A stretch of DNA of 64,000 nucleotides from Deltaproteobacteria bacterium (GCA_030694465.1 JAUXYJ010000076.1:62001-126000); one strand, 5' to 3'. Positions 27,274-39,019 are shown, numbered from the stretch's first letter. The notes: generated by a model not told the origin, from the sequence alone. Made by a program: numbers and translations.

Positions 27274-27894
27274 GTGTCTTTTGAGCTCTTCGCGCGCATT
27301 TGTGTCGGCGCTCCGCTGCGTCCCGACGCTGCCATTGCCCTTCACGCTGCATTTATCCAATCGCTTCAGCTCGCACCCGATTGCGACCCCGAGACGCTCT
27401 TCGAAGCGCTGCGGTTTGAAGCCCCCAAACACAAGAAGCACGAACCCGATCGCCTGCGCTATCTCCGCGCCCTCGAAGCCTTCGTCGACCAAGAACACAA
27501 CATCGACATGGCCCTCGGCGGCGTGTCAGAGCTTGGCGTGTTTGACCCGAAGAAAAACTACATCTTCGTCGGCGTCGTGGTCTCGGAGTTTCAGTGCCCG
27601 CAGGCAGACCTGGGCCGCGGGGCAGCGCTCCCTGACAAGCCCCAGTGGCTCAAGTGGGGCGACCTGGGCTCGACCAGTGATTTGGGCAAGACGTTTCCGC
27701 TCGACCGCGAAGTCGAGAAGGGCCTCGATCATGCGCGCCGCTCGTACCAACGCGCGGTCAAAGACATCAACAAAGACGCCCACTTGCGCGTCCGCCCGAT
27801 GACCTTGTCCAAGCAACACGACCCCGACTGGGCGATGTGCCGCTGGCTGGTCTCGCAAGATCACCCGTCGGTGCAGCCTCGCGGCCGCACCTAG
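27274..27894 (+). CDS. Hypothetical protein
   Basis: Coherent 206-aa ORF MSFELFARICVGAPLRPDAAIALH.., possible GTG start. Confidence 0.65.
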   Translation: MSFELFARICVGAPLRPDAAIALHAAFIQSLQLAPDCDPETLFEALRFEAPKHKKHEPDRLRYLRALEAFVDQEHNIDMALGGVSELGVFDPKKNYIFVGVVVSEFQCPQADLGRGAALPDKPQWLKWGDLGSTSDLGKTFPLDREVEKGLDHARRSYQRAVKDINKDAHLRVRPMTLSKQHDPDWAMCRWLVSQDHPSVQPRGRT

Positions 27895-27904
27895 TGCGCA
27901 TCCG

Positions 27905-27940
27905 TCGGCATCGATGCCGATCATCCGGCGACGTCGCCGG
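27905..27940. repeat. 16-bp palindrome TCGGCATCGATGCCGA followed by dispersed palindrome copy F (27925-27940)
   Basis: Two perfect palindromes side by side between convergent genes. Confidence 0.9.
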
Positions 27941-27960
27941 GCCCCACGGATCAGTCCCCC

Positions 27961-29805
27961 CTAGAGCGCCCTCACGAACTGGGTGAGCTCGTTGATGGTC
28001 TGGTCATCCGTGTGAAAATTGCCTAGGTGAATGTCTTCGACACCCTCACGGCGCGGCACCATGTTGCGCAGCAAATCGCTGCCATAGTGCTTCATAAGAT
28101 CCTCGAGCCGCACAAAGGTCCCGCCGTGCCCCCAGGGCCCTGTGCGAGCGACTCCGCGCAGCCCCGGCGTGTGAATCATCCCTCGCTGCAGCGGCACTGC
28201 GGTGAGCCCATCCAGGTGCGCACGCGCGCCAACGGGGTCGTCACTGAACATCCCACCGGCGTTAAAGAGGCTGCCCATTACCTGCGCGATCGCGTCGTAG
28301 CGGCCGACATCGGCCATGCCATCCGCGCGCCCCGTGGGGATCGTGATGTTGTGAAAACTGTCGTCGGTCATCATGGGGCCGTGATGGCACTGGATGCACC
28401 CAGTGGAGAAAAAGTGATGCATCCCGACCTGCTGAGCCGCCGTGAGCGCGGTCCGGTCTCCCATCACAAAGCGATCGAACGCGCTGGGCGCAAACCGCAG
28501 GGTGCGCTCGTACGCTTCGAGGGATTTTCCTAGGTTTGCGTACACACGGTGGATGGCGATCTGGTCCGCAGGGGCCATGCCATCAAACGCCGCGTCGCCT
28601 GGCTTGCCTTGCAACGGAAACCGAACGTTGTCCGCGAGCGCAGGCATCGCACCAAACACCGCTTCGTACTCGGTGCGGTATCGGTCGTAGAGCACATGCG
28701 CTGCTTGCAACCGCGTGCCCTCCATCTCAATGGGGTTCTCGATGGGGCCGATCGCTTGGGACCACGCCGAGTCCGCGCGCCCGTCCCAAAAGAGCCACTG
28801 GGTGTAGCCCGCGAAGCGCACCGTGGGCGTGTTGCGCCCCCCTCGGAGCCCCCGGACACCCTGTCCCGTTGCCCTTCCGTCTGTAAAATCTCTGGCTGGA
28901 TCGTGACAGCTCGCGCACGACACGCCCCCTGACGAGAGCGCGGTGTCACGAAACAACCGCTCTCCCATCGCAGCCGCGCGAGGATCGTCCGCATAGTGAT
29001 TGCCCAGCGAGGGCGGCGGCGCAGGGATCCGCGCCATGGCCCGCACCATGTCCATCTGGTCTTCGGCCAGCTCGTGCTCGCCCAACGGCATGGACCGCGG
29101 CATCGGTTGCCCGTCCACAATCGCGATCGCTCGGGCGAGGTTCTCGTCTACCTCGTGAAGATTGGGCCCGGTCAACACGCGCACCGCGCGCATCGTGCGT
29201 GTGTCTACGACCAAAATCACAGGCAATTGCCTGATCCCGAGATAGAGCGTGCGAAACAAATACTCGGGCTCGAGCACCACACGGTGGGTCAACGGCTGCG
29301 GATAACGTGCGCGCCACGAGGCCAAATCCCGAGCGTTTGCGGGCAGATTCTCTTGCCCAAGGACAAGCAAATCGAGCACCTCGGCGCGGTCTCCAAGCGC
29401 TCGCACCGCGCGCGCCGTGTTCTCGGCGTGCCATCGCGAGGGCCCCGACCACGACGCCATCGCGCGGATGACCAGCAGCTTCGAGCGCTGCGCACAGGGA
29501 TTAAAATACTGGGCCAATTGCACGGGAACCGCGCTCCCGTCCGAGAGCGACAGGTTGGGCAAGATCGCGTCGTCAAAGACCTCGTAGGGCCCCGGCGGAT
29601 ACGCCACCGTGGGCTGCCCATTGGCACCACAGAAGGGCGAGCGACCGCTGTCCACGGTGGAGGTCTCGGTCGGGATGACAACCGCGTCACCCTGCGGCTC
29701 GCTGTCCATGCTCGCGTCTGTGGGCGTCGGCGCAGGAGGCGAACAACGCAGCGTCAGCACCAAGAGCGCGCCTCCCAATGAGCCTAGAATCCGTCGTTGT
29801 TTCAT
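27961..29805 (-). CDS. Di-haem cytochrome c peroxidase/MauG-like lipoprotein with N-terminal thioredoxin-fold domain
   Basis: Two CxxCH motifs (CASCH, CIQCH); 'GGRNTPTVRFAGYTQWLFWDGRADS'; N-terminal 'LLVIRAMASWSGPSRWHAEN' TlpA-like. Confidence 0.88.
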   Translation of the reverse strand: MKQRRILGSLGGALLVLTLRCSPPAPTPTDASMDSEPQGDAVVIPTETSTVDSGRSPFCGANGQPTVAYPPGPYEVFDDAILPNLSLSDGSAVPVQLAQYFNPCAQRSKLLVIRAMASWSGPSRWHAENTARAVRALGDRAEVLDLLVLGQENLPANARDLASWRARYPQPLTHRVVLEPEYLFRTLYLGIRQLPVILVVDTRTMRAVRVLTGPNLHEVDENLARAIAIVDGQPMPRSMPLGEHELAEDQMDMVRAMARIPAPPPSLGNHYADDPRAAAMGERLFRDTALSSGGVSCASCHDPARDFTDGRATGQGVRGLRGGRNTPTVRFAGYTQWLFWDGRADSAWSQAIGPIENPIEMEGTRLQAAHVLYDRYRTEYEAVFGAMPALADNVRFPLQGKPGDAAFDGMAPADQIAIHRVYANLGKSLEAYERTLRFAPSAFDRFVMGDRTALTAAQQVGMHHFFSTGCIQCHHGPMMTDDSFHNITIPTGRADGMADVGRYDAIAQVMGSLFNAGGMFSDDPVGARAHLDGLTAVPLQRGMIHTPGLRGVARTGPWGHGGTFVRLEDLMKHYGSDLLRNMVPRREGVEDIHLGNFHTDDQTINELTQFVRAL

Positions 29806-29861
29806 GCTGCCCGAGCCTCCGTGCTCACCAAAAACCGTGTGTGCGCGTTAGCGCGCGCGGG

Positions 29862-31034
29862 TCACGGTGTGACCATTTCGTCTGAGAATTCTGCCAAAAA
29901 CCGCGCGAGCGCCTCGGCCTTGGGCCCCAGCGTGCGCAGCTCGGCGTACTCGTTAAGCGTGTGAAAACCCTCGCCACGGACACCCAACGCGTCCAGCGAG
30001 GGCACTCCCATCGCGCTCGTCGTCGACGCGTCACTGCCGCCACCCACCAGGGGATTCTCGCCGTCACCGAGGCCCGCCAGCCGCTGACATTGAGCATATC
30101 GCGCGAGCAACGCGCGCGATCCCTCTGTGGGCACCAGGGGCGCTCTGCCGGGGCCATCGGTGAGCACTACGCGCGTGCCCTCGACGCTGTTGTCCTGCGC
30201 ACACTGCGCGAGCGCGGCACGCAAGCGAGGCAATTGTTCGGGGTGCACGTAGCGCAAATCGAGCTCGGCGCGCGCGTAGTCAGGGACGGTGTTCTTCGAG
30301 GTTCCGCCTGACAATTTGCCAGTATTAATCGTAATGCCCGAGTCGTAGTCCGTCAGTGATTGCGCACGGTCAATAAAGCGCGCCAGGGCCCAGAGCGCGT
30401 TCTTGCCCTGGGCGTGCGCGTTGCCCGCGTGCGCGGCCACACCGAACGCTTCGACCGTGAGTGACCCCGTGCCCTTGCGCGCGGTGACCACACGATCGTG
30501 GGCACGGCCGGACTCAAAGACCAGCGCCGCGCGCGCGCCCGATGCGCACGCTTGCAAGACCTCGGTGCTCTCAGGCGAGCCCACCTCTTCGTCCGCGACC
30601 ACGACCAGGGTCCACGGCAATCGCGCGAGAATTTGCTCGCGCAACGCAGCCCGTAGCGCCCACAAACACACGATGAGCCCGCCCTTCATGTCGAGCACCC
30701 CCGGCCCGCGCGCCCGCTCACCCTCTTCGCGATAGCCCGCAAACACGTCCCTCGGAAACACCGTGTCCATGTGCCCCACGAGCACCACGCCCCCCTCGGA
30801 TGCGGGGATATTTCCGTGCAAAACCAGCGTGTGCGCATAGCGCGAGCTCGGCGATCCGACGTGCTCTGCGGCCCCGAGCTCTGTCGCCATCTGCGCAAAC
30901 AACCGCTGCGCGATCGACACGCCCTCACGATCGTCGGTGAAGCTCGTCTGCTCGACCAGCTCACGCAACGCGCTGGACATTGGCTGAGATTGCTCGCGCA
31001 ACCACCCCGCACACGCATCGGCCCGCTCGCTCAT
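29862..31034 (-). CDS. M20-family metallopeptidase (ArgE/DapE/CPG2-like)
   Basis: 'VLVGHMDTVFP', 'GPGVLDMKGG', 'VVADEEVGSPES', 'PLVGGGSDAS'. Confidence 0.9.
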   Translation of the reverse strand: MSERADACAGWLREQSQPMSSALRELVEQTSFTDDREGVSIAQRLFAQMATELGAAEHVGSPSSRYAHTLVLHGNIPASEGGVVLVGHMDTVFPRDVFAGYREEGERARGPGVLDMKGGLIVCLWALRAALREQILARLPWTLVVVADEEVGSPESTEVLQACASGARAALVFESGRAHDRVVTARKGTGSLTVEAFGVAAHAGNAHAQGKNALWALARFIDRAQSLTDYDSGITINTGKLSGGTSKNTVPDYARAELDLRYVHPEQLPRLRAALAQCAQDNSVEGTRVVLTDGPGRAPLVPTEGSRALLARYAQCQRLAGLGDGENPLVGGGSDASTTSAMGVPSLDALGVRGEGFHTLNEYAELRTLGPKAEALARFLAEFSDEMVTP

Positions 31035-31057
31035 GGGTGACCGACACTGTACCGCGA

Positions 31058-31570
31058 TTACACGCTCGACGGCGGCATCATCGAGCGCTTCATCCGTTGA
31101 TCAAGCTCACGACGCAGCGTCGCCAGATCGTAGCGTGCCAAGGTCTCACCCTCGTTTTGTGCGTACAAATGCTGCACAAGCGCGTCCGCTTCGCTCTTGC
31201 CTCGCGGCGTCAACCGCAGCACGTACGCGAGCGAAATCAACGCGGCTTCTTCGCGCTCGACACGCTCACCATCGACCAGCGCGATCCATGACGCGACCGC
31301 ATAGACGTACAAGCGGTCTTCGGGCGCCAGCTTGTGCACGTCAATGTCATCGATGGCGACACCGTCGCGAATGGCCGCCTCGAGCGCCTCGACCTCTTCG
31401 AGCTCTAAGCCTTCATCAAGCGCTGCACGCGCGATCGCGTCGATCTCGTTGTCCGCGAGCACCCCGTCTGCACGCGCCACCGCAGCCAAGAGCATAAAGA
31501 CCTCACGCGGGAGCGGCTTGCCGATGGCTGTCATCTCCGACAAGTCTAGAGAAATAACTGGCAGAATCAA
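31058..31570 (-). CDS. TerB-like protein
   Basis: 'FMLLAAVARADGVLADNEIDAIARAALDEG'..'YVYAVASWIALVDGERVEREEAALISLAYVL'. Confidence 0.65.
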   Translation of the reverse strand: MILPVISLDLSEMTAIGKPLPREVFMLLAAVARADGVLADNEIDAIARAALDEGLELEEVEALEAAIRDGVAIDDIDVHKLAPEDRLYVYAVASWIALVDGERVEREEAALISLAYVLRLTPRGKSEADALVQHLYAQNEGETLARYDLATLRRELDQRMKRSMMPPSSV

Positions 31571-31631
31571 CGGCTGCTCACCCCTAGACGGTCACTTCGT
31601 CACCAAACCCTGTGACAGGCCTAGCGCCCCC

Positions 31632-32021
31632 TTAGTTCATGTCTGCGGCGTGCTTCATCAGGTACTCGAGCGGGACAACGTCGAGCGTTCGCTCGTGCGT
31701 CGCGGCCATCACGACCAAGGGTGCCTTGCCAGCTTCGTAGGCCTCGAGCCAGCGCGAAGCACACAAACACCAGCGATCCCCCACGCGAAGTCCCGGAAAC
31801 TTAAACTCTGGCACCGCCGCGCCGAGGTCATTTCCGACGGACTTGCTAAACGCCAAAAAGTCCGACGTGACGCGCACACACACCGTGTGCACACCCGTAT
31901 CGCGCGCATCGGTGTTGCAGCAGCCGTCTCGAAACCACCCCGTCAGGGGCTCACGCGAGCAGGTGATAAGTTCGGTGCCCAACACATTGCGCGCCGTGGA
32001 TTTTGCTTCAGTTTCGCTCAT
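31632..32021 (-). CDS. DUF2237-family protein
   Basis: 'NVLGTELITCSREPLTGWFRDGCCNTDARDTGVHTVCVRVTSDFLAFSKSVGNDL..GDRWCLCASRWLEA'. Confidence 0.85.
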   Translation of the reverse strand: MSETEAKSTARNVLGTELITCSREPLTGWFRDGCCNTDARDTGVHTVCVRVTSDFLAFSKSVGNDLGAAVPEFKFPGLRVGDRWCLCASRWLEAYEAGKAPLVVMAATHERTLDVVPLEYLMKHAADMN

Positions 32022-32144
32022 CGTGACCGGCAAGTACCCTAGCACACCGTCGGCCCTGTCCACAGCAAGGCAGGCGCATCACCACGCGAGAGCTCGCCCC
32101 GCGAACGTCCGCAAGCGCTGCGAATCATCAAGCCAACATGCACT

Positions 32145-34022
32145 TCAGTGCACCTCAGGCGCAGTCCCCATCGCTGGCGGGAGGCTCACGCTCTTGCGCT
32201 GCGGCGGTGCATCCGGGAGCTCCACGGTAAACGTGGTCCCTCTCCCCAGCTCGCTCTCAACCTGGACGCGGCCTCCCATCGCCTCGGCCATGTGCTTGAC
32301 AATCGCGAGCCCAAGCCCGGTGCCTCCGAGGGCGCGCGATCGCCCGGTATCGACGCGATAAAACCGCTCAAATAGCCTGGGTAAATGACGCTGTTCGATC
32401 CCCGGCCCTGTGTCCGTCACCGACACCCGCGCGCGGTCTTCGAGCGCCCCCGCGCGCACCACCACCGACGCTCGCTCGCCCGCATACTTGATCGCGTTGT
32501 CAATCAGGTTGCCCAGCACGTGCTCGAGCGCGCGACGGTCTGCAAACACGCGCCCCACACCCGGCTCGCGGGTCACTCGCAAGGTCACGCCCTTGTGCTC
32601 GGCGGCGAGCTTAAAGAGCTCGACCGCGTGCTCGCACTCAAGCGAGAGATCCAGCAGCTCGGGGCGCAGCTCAAGCTCTTTGGCTTCGATCCGCGAGAGC
32701 TCAAGGAGGTCCTCGACGAGCCTGCGCAGACGCTCGGCGTGGCGCTCGATCATTCCGACGAATTCTCTGGCAAATGTCGGCGATTCTAGCGCCCCAGTGA
32801 GCAGCGTCTCCGTCGCCGCGCGCACCGCCGCGATGGGCGTCCGCAGCTCGTGCGACACGTTGGCCACAAAGTCCCTCCGCATCGACTCAAGCCGCCGCAG
32901 CTCGGTCACATCCGAGAGCACCGCGACGATCGCACGGCCTCCAGCCCCATGCTGCGATTGCAGCGGCGCGATGCTCGCTGCCACGATGCGTGGACGCACG
33001 CCCTCGATCGCGATCTCGACGGCGGTACGTCGCTGCTCACTCGCCGCCTCGTCGATGGCCTCTTGCAGCAACCGCGAGTCCATCGCGTCGCCAGGAGAGC
33101 GCCCTTTTGCCGCGTCTTTTGTGCGCAAAAACATCTCGCGCAGGGCTCTATTTGCGACGATCACGACCCCCTGCTCGTCGGTCACCAACACGCCCTCAAG
33201 CATCGCGTCTAAGATGGTCGCCAAGCGGTCTCGCTCATCGCGCAACGTGGACATCGACAACGAGAGCTCATCGGCGAGCTCGTCCAGCGTGCGCGCCAGC
33301 TCGCCCACCTCGTCTTGCGCGGTCGATCTCGTGCGTACGGACAGATCATGGACCATCCCGCGCGCGCTGTCGGTGAGGTCTCGCACGGGCGCGGCCACCC
33401 AGTGAGACGCGATCGGCGCGAGAATTGCGCCACCCACGAGCGCTACCAGCAAGGCCAACAAGAGCATCCTTTGCAGCGTCGCTTGCTCATCGGCGAGGGC
33501 CATGGGCTCGATCGCGAGGCGCACAATCCACGCGCCATGGGGACGCTCGACTCGCCGCGCGACGTAGACAAAGGCTCGTCGCAGCGTCTCGCTCTCATGC
33601 GTCGCGATGCCCAAGCCCAGCGCCCGCGCCTGACGCACCTCGGGGCGATCATTGTGCGAGACCCTCTGCGCGATCTGGGCGCCCGTCATGGACGAATCGC
33701 AGCGCACAAAGCCATGCGGATCGATCACGGTGATACGCGCCTGGGCGCCCTCTGCGAGGGGCCTCACGAGGCGATCACAGCCCGACGCGTCAAGCGACTC
33801 AAAGCTGTCAAGAGCGCGAGAGATCTGCAGCGCGGTGGCCACGGTCTGTGTTCGCGTCGCGAGGTCTCGCTCTGCGCGGTGGGCGAGATCTTGGGTCAAC
33901 CCGCGCTTGGCGTAGAGCCCCGCGGCGACCAGCGCGAGCGATAAGAGCCCCAGCGAGACCAGCAGCAGTCGTCTGTGCAACCCAGGACGAACGAGCGCAT
34001 AGAACCCTGAAAACCGAATCAC
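32145..34022 (-). CDS. Sensor histidine kinase, PhoR-like
   Basis: HAMP/PAS, 'FVANVSHELRTPIAAVRAATE' H-box, 'NLIDNAIKYAG', 'DTGPGIEQRHLPRLFERFYRVD', 'GGTGLGLAIVKH'. Confidence 0.92.
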   Translation of the reverse strand: MIRFSGFYALVRPGLHRRLLLVSLGLLSLALVAAGLYAKRGLTQDLAHRAERDLATRTQTVATALQISRALDSFESLDASGCDRLVRPLAEGAQARITVIDPHGFVRCDSSMTGAQIAQRVSHNDRPEVRQARALGLGIATHESETLRRAFVYVARRVERPHGAWIVRLAIEPMALADEQATLQRMLLLALLVALVGGAILAPIASHWVAAPVRDLTDSARGMVHDLSVRTRSTAQDEVGELARTLDELADELSLSMSTLRDERDRLATILDAMLEGVLVTDEQGVVIVANRALREMFLRTKDAAKGRSPGDAMDSRLLQEAIDEAASEQRRTAVEIAIEGVRPRIVAASIAPLQSQHGAGGRAIVAVLSDVTELRRLESMRRDFVANVSHELRTPIAAVRAATETLLTGALESPTFAREFVGMIERHAERLRRLVEDLLELSRIEAKELELRPELLDLSLECEHAVELFKLAAEHKGVTLRVTREPGVGRVFADRRALEHVLGNLIDNAIKYAGERASVVVRAGALEDRARVSVTDTGPGIEQRHLPRLFERFYRVDTGRSRALGGTGLGLAIVKHMAEAMGGRVQVESELGRGTTFTVELPDAPPQRKSVSLPPAMGTAPEVH

Positions 34023-34750
34023 ACCTCGAGGTCCTCAGGGCTCTCTGCGAAGCGATATCCGACGCCGCGGACGGTGTGCACATACGCACCCGCGGGGCCA
34101 AGCTTCTCGCGCAATCGTTTGATGTGCGTGTCCACAGTGCGCGTCTCGACGGAGGAGCGAATGCCCCACACGTCTTCGAGCAAGGTCTCACGCGATTGAA
34201 CGCGGTTTTTGCGCTCAAGCAAGGTGTCGAGCAAGCGAAACTCTAGCGCGGTCAAGACGACCTCACGAGACTCGACAAATACGCGATAAGCCCTGCGATC
34301 TAAACGCAAAATACCAAACGTGACCGAAGCGTCGCTGCTGTCTGTGTCGTCTCGTTCGGGGCTCGCGCGGCGCAAGATGGCGCGCACGCGCAGCACGAGC
34401 TCGCGCACGCTAAAGGGCTTGACGACATAGTCATCGGCGCCGAGCTCGAAGCCCACGATGCGATCGACCTCTTCGCCTCGCGCCGTCACCATCATGACCG
34501 GAACCGAGCGTGTGCGCGGGTCGTTTTTGAGCGCACGACACACGTCGACGCCCGACCCATCGGGGAGCATAAGGTCCAGCAAAACAAGCGACGGAGGCCG
34601 CTCCATCGCTGCGCTCAGGGCGTCACTACAGCGGCCATGGACCTCTGTCGCGAAGCCCGCTTGCTGGAGATTAAACTCGACCAAGCGGGCGAGGTCAGGC
34701 TCGTCTTCGACGATCATGATGCGCGGACGATCGAGGGGTAGGGCGCTCAC
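34019..34750 (-). CDS. OmpR/PhoB-family response regulator
   Basis: 'IMIVEDEPDLARLVEFNL', 'LVLLDLMLPDGSG', C-terminal winged helix 'VETRTVDTHIKRLREKLG'; 4-bp overlap with kinase gene. Confidence 0.93.
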   Translation of the reverse strand: MSALPLDRPRIMIVEDEPDLARLVEFNLQQAGFATEVHGRCSDALSAAMERPPSLVLLDLMLPDGSGVDVCRALKNDPRTRSVPVMMVTARGEEVDRIVGFELGADDYVVKPFSVRELVLRVRAILRRASPERDDTDSSDASVTFGILRLDRRAYRVFVESREVVLTALEFRLLDTLLERKNRVQSRETLLEDVWGIRSSVETRTVDTHIKRLREKLGPAGAYVHTVRGVGYRFAESPEDLEV

Positions 34751-34825
34751 AAGGATGCAACTGGTAGCACGCGCATGTGACACGCCGGTGTCACGCACGA
34801 AACTTGCCCACAACAGGGCCCTCTT

Positions 34826-35170
34826 CTACGCACCCTCTGCGGACACCAACGCCAGCGCAAACGCGAGCGGAAGCTGTGCATGCATCGCTGTGATTTCGTG
34901 GTCTTCGGCCCAAAACTCACCGAGGACAAACCGCGCGACCGCCACCGCGACCGCGCGCGGAGTGGTGGGGAGCACCACACGCACAGTGCGCCACGCGGTG
35001 CTGCCGAAAAATCCGAAGCCATCGGGGCCCGAGACGCTGAGCGCAATGGGCTGGTTTTCTTCACGCAATTCGACGCGATCGGCGAGCGACGCGACGGTCA
35101 CGAGCTGCCACGCGAGGGCGCGCGCTTGTGCGATCTCGGCGATGGGCTGCGTAGGAGAAAAGTCAGTCAT
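34826..35170 (-). CDS. Hypothetical protein
   Basis: 114-aa ORF following 35177..36418 with 6-bp gap. Confidence 0.55.
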   Translation of the reverse strand: MTDFSPTQPIAEIAQARALAWQLVTVASLADRVELREENQPIALSVSGPDGFGFFGSTAWRTVRVVLPTTPRAVAVAVARFVLGEFWAEDHEITAMHAQLPLAFALALVSAEGA

Positions 35171-35176
35171 GAGGCC

Positions 35177-36418
35177 TCACATAAAGGGCGCGAGCTGCTC
35201 GCGTGTGGGCAGCGGCATGGCCAACTGCGCGCGCGCGCCGTGCACACCGAGCAGCGTAAACCCGTGGCTCGACAGGCTGATCAGCGGCGCAAACGCGCAC
35301 GGAATGCTTGCGATTCGCTCGTTGTGCCAGGCCTCGGGCACAGGCTCTGCGTCCGGAAATCTCGTGTCGAGCTCCACCAGCACACGCCAGAGCTCGGTGA
35401 GCGAGATCGCCTCACGCAGCCCCGTGGGCACATACGAGTCGGTCCACTCGACCGCGGACGCGCACGCGGCGCGCCCCTCGGCCCACGCGCGCTCGACGTT
35501 GGACAAGCGTGTCTTTCGCAGGGCGGTCTCAAGCGCCGCGGGCCACGAGCCTTTGTACTGGTCCAGCATCGCGCGACCGTCGAGCACGGCCCACTCAAAG
35601 TGCGTGGGCTGTTGCATGCCCCATGCGCGCAAAGCGAGTGCAAATTCGCGGGTCAATTGCTCGGCTGCGAGCACCCCTTGGGGCGACGATCCGAGCGCAA
35701 TGGCCGAGAGAACATCCGGGGGTTCGGCGAGCGAAATCCGCTGCACGCGGCCAAAACGATCGCGTCGCCCGCCCCGAAACGACCGCGCGGATTCGCCATA
35801 CCACTCCACCGGAATGAGCCCACGTGCCGCGAGCACCTCCCACGCCTCGTCGCCGTCGTTGACCCCTGCGAGCGCGCGCGTGACCTCGCCAAGCGCGGGT
35901 CTGAGCGCGTCGAGTCCACCCTCTGCGACCGAGTCATACTCGGGCCAACCTGCGATGGATGCGGGCAAAAATGCAGCCAAAATGCACGCAACATGATCGG
36001 CCGCGCTGCGTGGCCACGTGCGCTGGGTCTCCATCGCGGTCACCGCTGCGTCGAGCGCACGCTGGGCCAAGGGCCGGTTGCCCGACTGACCTTGCGAGAG
36101 CGCGAACGCGACGCCCAGAGTCTCAAGGACACAGCGTGCCGCGGCGACCGCAGGCTCAGAGCCCGAGCGCCGCGAGTCATCCAAGATCTCACGGGTTTGG
36201 GCCTGGGCATCACGCAGCGAGTCGTGCGCTTGCTGGGGTGATTCGTGCTGTAAAAACACTGACCGAAGTGCAGCCCGAAGTCTCACGCCGTGGCGCTCGA
36301 CAGCGCTACGGGTCGCGCTGCGGGCTACGCGACCGAGCGCTCTCACGATCCCCCGCGCAGGGCTCGCTTTGGCCAGCGCGTCGTCCAATACGTTCAGTGG
36401 TGACGGAATCGCCTGCAT
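35177..36418 (-). CDS. Hypothetical protein
   Basis: 413-aa ORF MQAIPSPLNVLDDALAKASP... Confidence 0.65.
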   Translation of the reverse strand: MQAIPSPLNVLDDALAKASPARGIVRALGRVARSATRSAVERHGVRLRAALRSVFLQHESPQQAHDSLRDAQAQTREILDDSRRSGSEPAVAAARCVLETLGVAFALSQGQSGNRPLAQRALDAAVTAMETQRTWPRSAADHVACILAAFLPASIAGWPEYDSVAEGGLDALRPALGEVTRALAGVNDGDEAWEVLAARGLIPVEWYGESARSFRGGRRDRFGRVQRISLAEPPDVLSAIALGSSPQGVLAAEQLTREFALALRAWGMQQPTHFEWAVLDGRAMLDQYKGSWPAALETALRKTRLSNVERAWAEGRAACASAVEWTDSYVPTGLREAISLTELWRVLVELDTRFPDAEPVPEAWHNERIASIPCAFAPLISLSSHGFTLLGVHGARAQLAMPLPTREQLAPFM

Positions 36419-36603
36419 CCGAGCAGCTCTCGCATCTCACGAAGTCCTGAGATGTACGCCTAAAACCCTACGTTGACTCACGTTAGAAAAAGTCACTGTG
36501 GCAACATAGAAGTCTACCTCACCACGGCAATCCGACGTAGTCTCACCGATAGCACGCACTGAGAAAGTCACCATCGACCCGCAGAGTGACTTAGAGCCCA
36601 CGC

Positions 36604-38202
<1,599 letters not shown>

Positions 38203-38239
38203 CAGCACGAATCCATCGCGTGCGCCCTGCAGTCTTGAT

Positions 38240-38255
38240 CCGGCGATGTCGCTGG
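38240..38255. repeat. Dispersed palindrome copy G (degenerate: CCGGCGATGTCGCTGG)
   Basis: Intergenic, 37 bp after the kinase stop. Confidence 0.6.
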
Positions 38256-38299
38256 ACACGGCCCATGCGATCAATGCAATGCTGTTGGGCAACATCCGC

Positions 38300-39019
38300 A
38301 TGTGCCGCATGGTCGCAGCTCTGTCCGTCTCGCCTCGCACGATGGGCTCTGCCCTGGTCGAGGCTCCTCGTTCACTCTTCGCGTTGTCTAGCGAACATCC
38401 TCACGGGTGGGGCGTGGGCCAGCACGATGGGCAGCAGTGGCGCTGCCAGCTGGGCCTTCACACAGCCCACGCAGACTCAGCCTATCGCCACGCGTGCGAA
38501 GGCGAGACCCACGCGTGGATCGCGCACGTACGGCTCGCTACAGTGGGCGTGATCAACCTCGAGAATACGCACCCGTTTGTGCGAGGCCGCTGGTGCTTCG
38601 CGCACAATGGGACGATCAAAGACCAAGATTTTCTGCTCGCTAACACCTCTGCCGCGCGCCTCACCCAGCGCAGCGGAACCACGGACAGCGAGCTTTTTCT
38701 CTCGTATTTGCTCTCGCACTTGGACCACGAGGGCATGGCCAACCAAGCGCCTGACGCTGCGATTGAGCGCGTGCTCTTGCGCGCCCTCGACGCTGCGATC
38801 TCACGTCCCGAGTTTGGCGCGATCAACTTTATGCTGAGCGATGGCGAGACGCTGTTTGTCCACCGATTTGGCCGGTCGTTGTCGTTTCGCGCGGACGAAT
38901 CGCAGTTTGTCGCGGCCTCGGAGCCATGGTCAGACACGGACCCATGGCACACTCTCGACGATGGCGCTCTGCTCCGCGTCGATCGGCACGATGGACGCAT
39001 CACGCACCGAGTTTTGTGA
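38300..39019 (+). CDS. Class II glutamine amidotransferase
   Basis: MCRMVAALSVSPR (Cys2 nucleophile), 'ESPHGWGVG'-like 'EHPHGWGVGQ', 'VGVINLENTHPFVRGRWCFAHNGTI'. Confidence 0.9.
   Translation: MCRMVAALSVSPRTMGSALVEAPRSLFALSSEHPHGWGVGQHDGQQWRCQLGLHTAHADSAYRHACEGETHAWIAHVRLATVGVINLENTHPFVRGRWCFAHNGTIKDQDFLLANTSAARLTQRSGTTDSELFLSYLLSHLDHEGMANQAPDAAIERVLLRALDAAISRPEFGAINFMLSDGETLFVHRFGRSLSFRADESQFVAASEPWSDTDPWHTLDDGALLRVDRHDGRITHRVL

Noticed and set aside
34458-36241. Long + strand ORFs (512 aa and 453 aa)
   Set aside because: Antisense shadows of the PhoB-like gene and the 35177-36418 gene; composition (Arg/Ser/Ala-rich, no motifs) is typical of high-GC spurious frames.
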